DNA from: an uncultured Treponema sp.
Lineage (GTDB): Bacteria > Spirochaetota > Spirochaetia > Treponematales > Treponemataceae
Length of the DNA stretch: 6,724 nucleotides
Assembly (NCBI GenBank): GCA_937885235.1
Contig: CAKZZK010000051.1
Coordinates: 1 to 6,724, forward strand
Direction of reading: 5' to 3'
Part shown: piece by piece, positions 5,594-6,724 of the stretch
How the letters are laid out: the number at the start of each line of letters is the position of its first letter
Numbering within the stretch: position 1 is the first letter of the stretch
Translations under genes and position numbers: made by a program
Notes under the pieces: model-generated
What the model was told of the DNA's origin: nothing
The model's database searches: none
Seen by the model: the letters and a program-made list of their open reading frames with translations, nothing else

Positions 5594-6695
5594 CACAAGC
5601 CCCCGCGTTACCGCCTGCCAAATTTTCACGGTATTTTCTAAAGCGGCTTGCAAATGCCTCTGCCTTTTCATAGCTGCTCACATAATAGCAATATGCAGCT
5701 CCGCCTGGAAAAGCAAACGTTATGCTGTCATATTCGACTATCTTTATAGGGTAGTTGTCTTTGAAACGCTTATCCGGACTGCCGTCTTTGTTTGTATACT
5801 TCCATGTTTCCCCGACAACCTTTATATCGTTTGGCACGTCCTCTTCTAAAAACCTGTTGATTTTTGTTGACACCGTGAGTTCCTGCCACATGGCGACAGA
5901 CGGATTGCTATTTTCCCCATGCTGCACAAGGATGAAAGCGGGATACAGATACAAAGCCCCTTTGCCGCTCATGGTAAAAACAATGGGCGCCATATCTGTT
6001 TCCAACAGGCGGCACTCCCCTTGCCTTGGCGCAAGTACAATCTGCTCGGTATCAAGCCTTCTTGTTGCCTGTGTCCTTTCACGTATACTGTTTATTTCCC
6101 TGGTGTTTTTAATGTAATAGATTCTCCCTGCCTGTGCAAGATTTGCGAACGCCCTTTCGAGTACCCCAAACTCTTTTTTTACATCATCGCTGATGTTTTG
6201 CTTTACTGCAAAACACTCTTTCTTTAATTTTGCAGCTATGGCTATGCGGTCTGCTATGGCTCCTGCAAACAATATGCAAGAGCAGAGGAAAAAGAATGTC
6301 TTTCCCGACATGATACCAGAAGGCGAAGTGTAAAACTTCAATACCGTGCTCACAATGACCAGTACGACTGCCAGCTTCAAGAACCTCTTTACTATTACCA
6401 AATCATGCAGCAATTCCTTTCTGCGCTCGAATACACTGGCAAGCCCGTCGCACAAGCGGGATAATCCCTTGCTTGCAAAACGTTCATTTTCAGACGGCGT
6501 ATCGTCCGATACAGCGGGCGCTGGCATAATCTTTTCCCTGTCATATAATCCTGTGCCGGGGATGCCCGTATTGAGGTATGCGCCATTTTTTCCGATATTT
6601 ACGTTGAAGCCTTTTAAACCGACAGTCGTGCTGATGCCTGTTTTGGAAATATCAAAACGTTTATCAAAGACTCCAAGACTCAATCTTGCTTTCAA
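5583..6695 (-). CDS. DUF4236 domain protein with two membrane helices
   Basis: A 370-residue protein of unknown function. Residues 2-54 match the DUF4236 pattern: F-D-I-S-K-T-G-I-S-T-T-V-G-L-K-G, then I-G-K-N-G, then the hallmark T-G-I-P-G-T-G-L-Y. A polar, probably flexible linker follows (55-100). Two hydrophobic helices at about 105-122 and 132-156 should anchor it in the membrane, with a short loop between. Residues 175-357 form a soluble domain with Y-L-Y-P-A-F-I-L-V and W-K-Y-T-N-K-D-G-S-P-D-K-R-F-K-D-N, a stretch I recall from the C-terminal part of other DUF4236 proteins and which may be PH-like. The C-terminus is short, Gly-rich and has two Cys. The start is uncertain: 6695 is TTG with no clear SD, and the frame stays open to the window edge at 6724, so the true start may lie outside. 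The gene overlaps the channel gene by 11 bases, suggesting one transcript and coupled translation. Composition is more AT-rich than in the tail genes. Confidence 0.85.
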   Translation of the reverse strand: MKARLSLGVFDKRFDISKTGISTTVGLKGFNVNIGKNGAYLNTGIPGTGLYDREKIMPAPAVSDDTPSENERFASKGLSRLCDGLASVFERRKELLHDLVIVKRFLKLAVVLVIVSTVLKFYTSPSGIMSGKTFFFLCSCILFAGAIADRIAIAAKLKKECFAVKQNISDDVKKEFGVLERAFANLAQAGRIYYIKNTREINSIRERTQATRRLDTEQIVLAPRQGECRLLETDMAPIVFTMSGKGALYLYPAFILVQHGENSNPSVAMWQELTVSTKINRFLEEDVPNDIKVVGETWKYTNKDGSPDKRFKDNYPIKIVEYDSITFAFPGGAAYCYYVSSYEKAEAFASRFRKYRENLAGGNAGACDVC

Positions 6696-6724
6696 CTTAA
6701 AATGATTTAAAATACACTCAAGTT
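6696..6724. other. Edge region upstream of the DUF4236 gene
   Basis: These 29 AT-rich bases stay open in the DUF4236 frame on the - strand, with no ATG. I see no convincing promoter or ribosome binding site. They are either the 5' part of that gene or its short leader. Confidence 0.35.

Noticed and set aside
5379..5849. A 156-residue + strand open frame in the membrane operon
   Set aside because: It lies opposite the channel and DUF4236 genes, both of which have clear family motifs; there is no SD site.
6696..6724. Promoter for the membrane operon (TTGAGT and TATTTT-like boxes on the - strand)
   Set aside because: The boxes are almost adjacent, far from the ~17-base spacing needed, and the region is AT-rich so such matches are expected.

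Overview
The window holds the distal-tail (tail-tip) gene block of a lambda-like siphovirus, almost certainly a prophage or a phage genome fragment. It is followed on the opposite strand by a two-gene membrane-protein operon. The host is a bacterium that uses strong Shine-Dalgarno sites (GGAGGAGG, GAGG, AGGGG). The tail genes are fairly GC-rich (35 of 60 bases G/C in 3421-3480, counted by hand) yet use many ATA (Ile) and AGG (Arg) codons. I cannot name the host lineage from this.

Tail block, + strand, about 40-4772. Four genes are packed end over end in the order of lambda M-L-K-(I)J. First comes a gpM-like minor tail protein (to 375) whose 5' end is damaged. Next is a gpL/DUF1833-like minor tail protein (375-809), then a stand-alone NlpC/P60 peptidase (806-1186), then a 1201-residue gpJ-type central tip/receptor-binding protein (1167-4772). 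Junctions overlap by 1, 4 and 20 bases, so the genes are probably translationally coupled. The giant protein starts with a gpI-like beta-grasp segment and a hydrophobic helix. It continues through the J-type hub and ends in helical segments, a short run of 10-residue beta repeats and a C-terminal coiled coil.

Start of the window, 1-45. The gpM-like frame is closed by TAA at 37-39 and has no usable start codon after it at the expected place. This spot coincides with a near-perfect 10-bp hairpin (15-40). Either the gene carries a nonsense mutation, or the first bases are the end of an inserted element (the hairpin resembles an IS200/IS605-type right end) and only the rest of the gene remains.

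Membrane operon, - strand, 4778 to about 6695. It is transcribed toward the tail genes, is more AT-rich (21 of 60 G/C in 5041-5100), and lies five bases from the end of the J-like gene. The upstream gene encodes a DUF4236 protein with two membrane helices. It overlaps by 11 bases a gene for a six-helix voltage-gated potassium-channel-type protein. The voltage sensor looks intact (five Arg at every third position), but the selectivity filter reads S-V-W-L-G-D instead of T-V-G-Y-G-D. Composition, orientation and position suggest an accessory (moron) cassette, possibly acting at the host membrane during lysogeny or superinfection. That role is inference.

The window is gene-dense: no stretch over 300 bases lacks a gene. 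I saw no tRNA, rRNA, CRISPR array or integrase.
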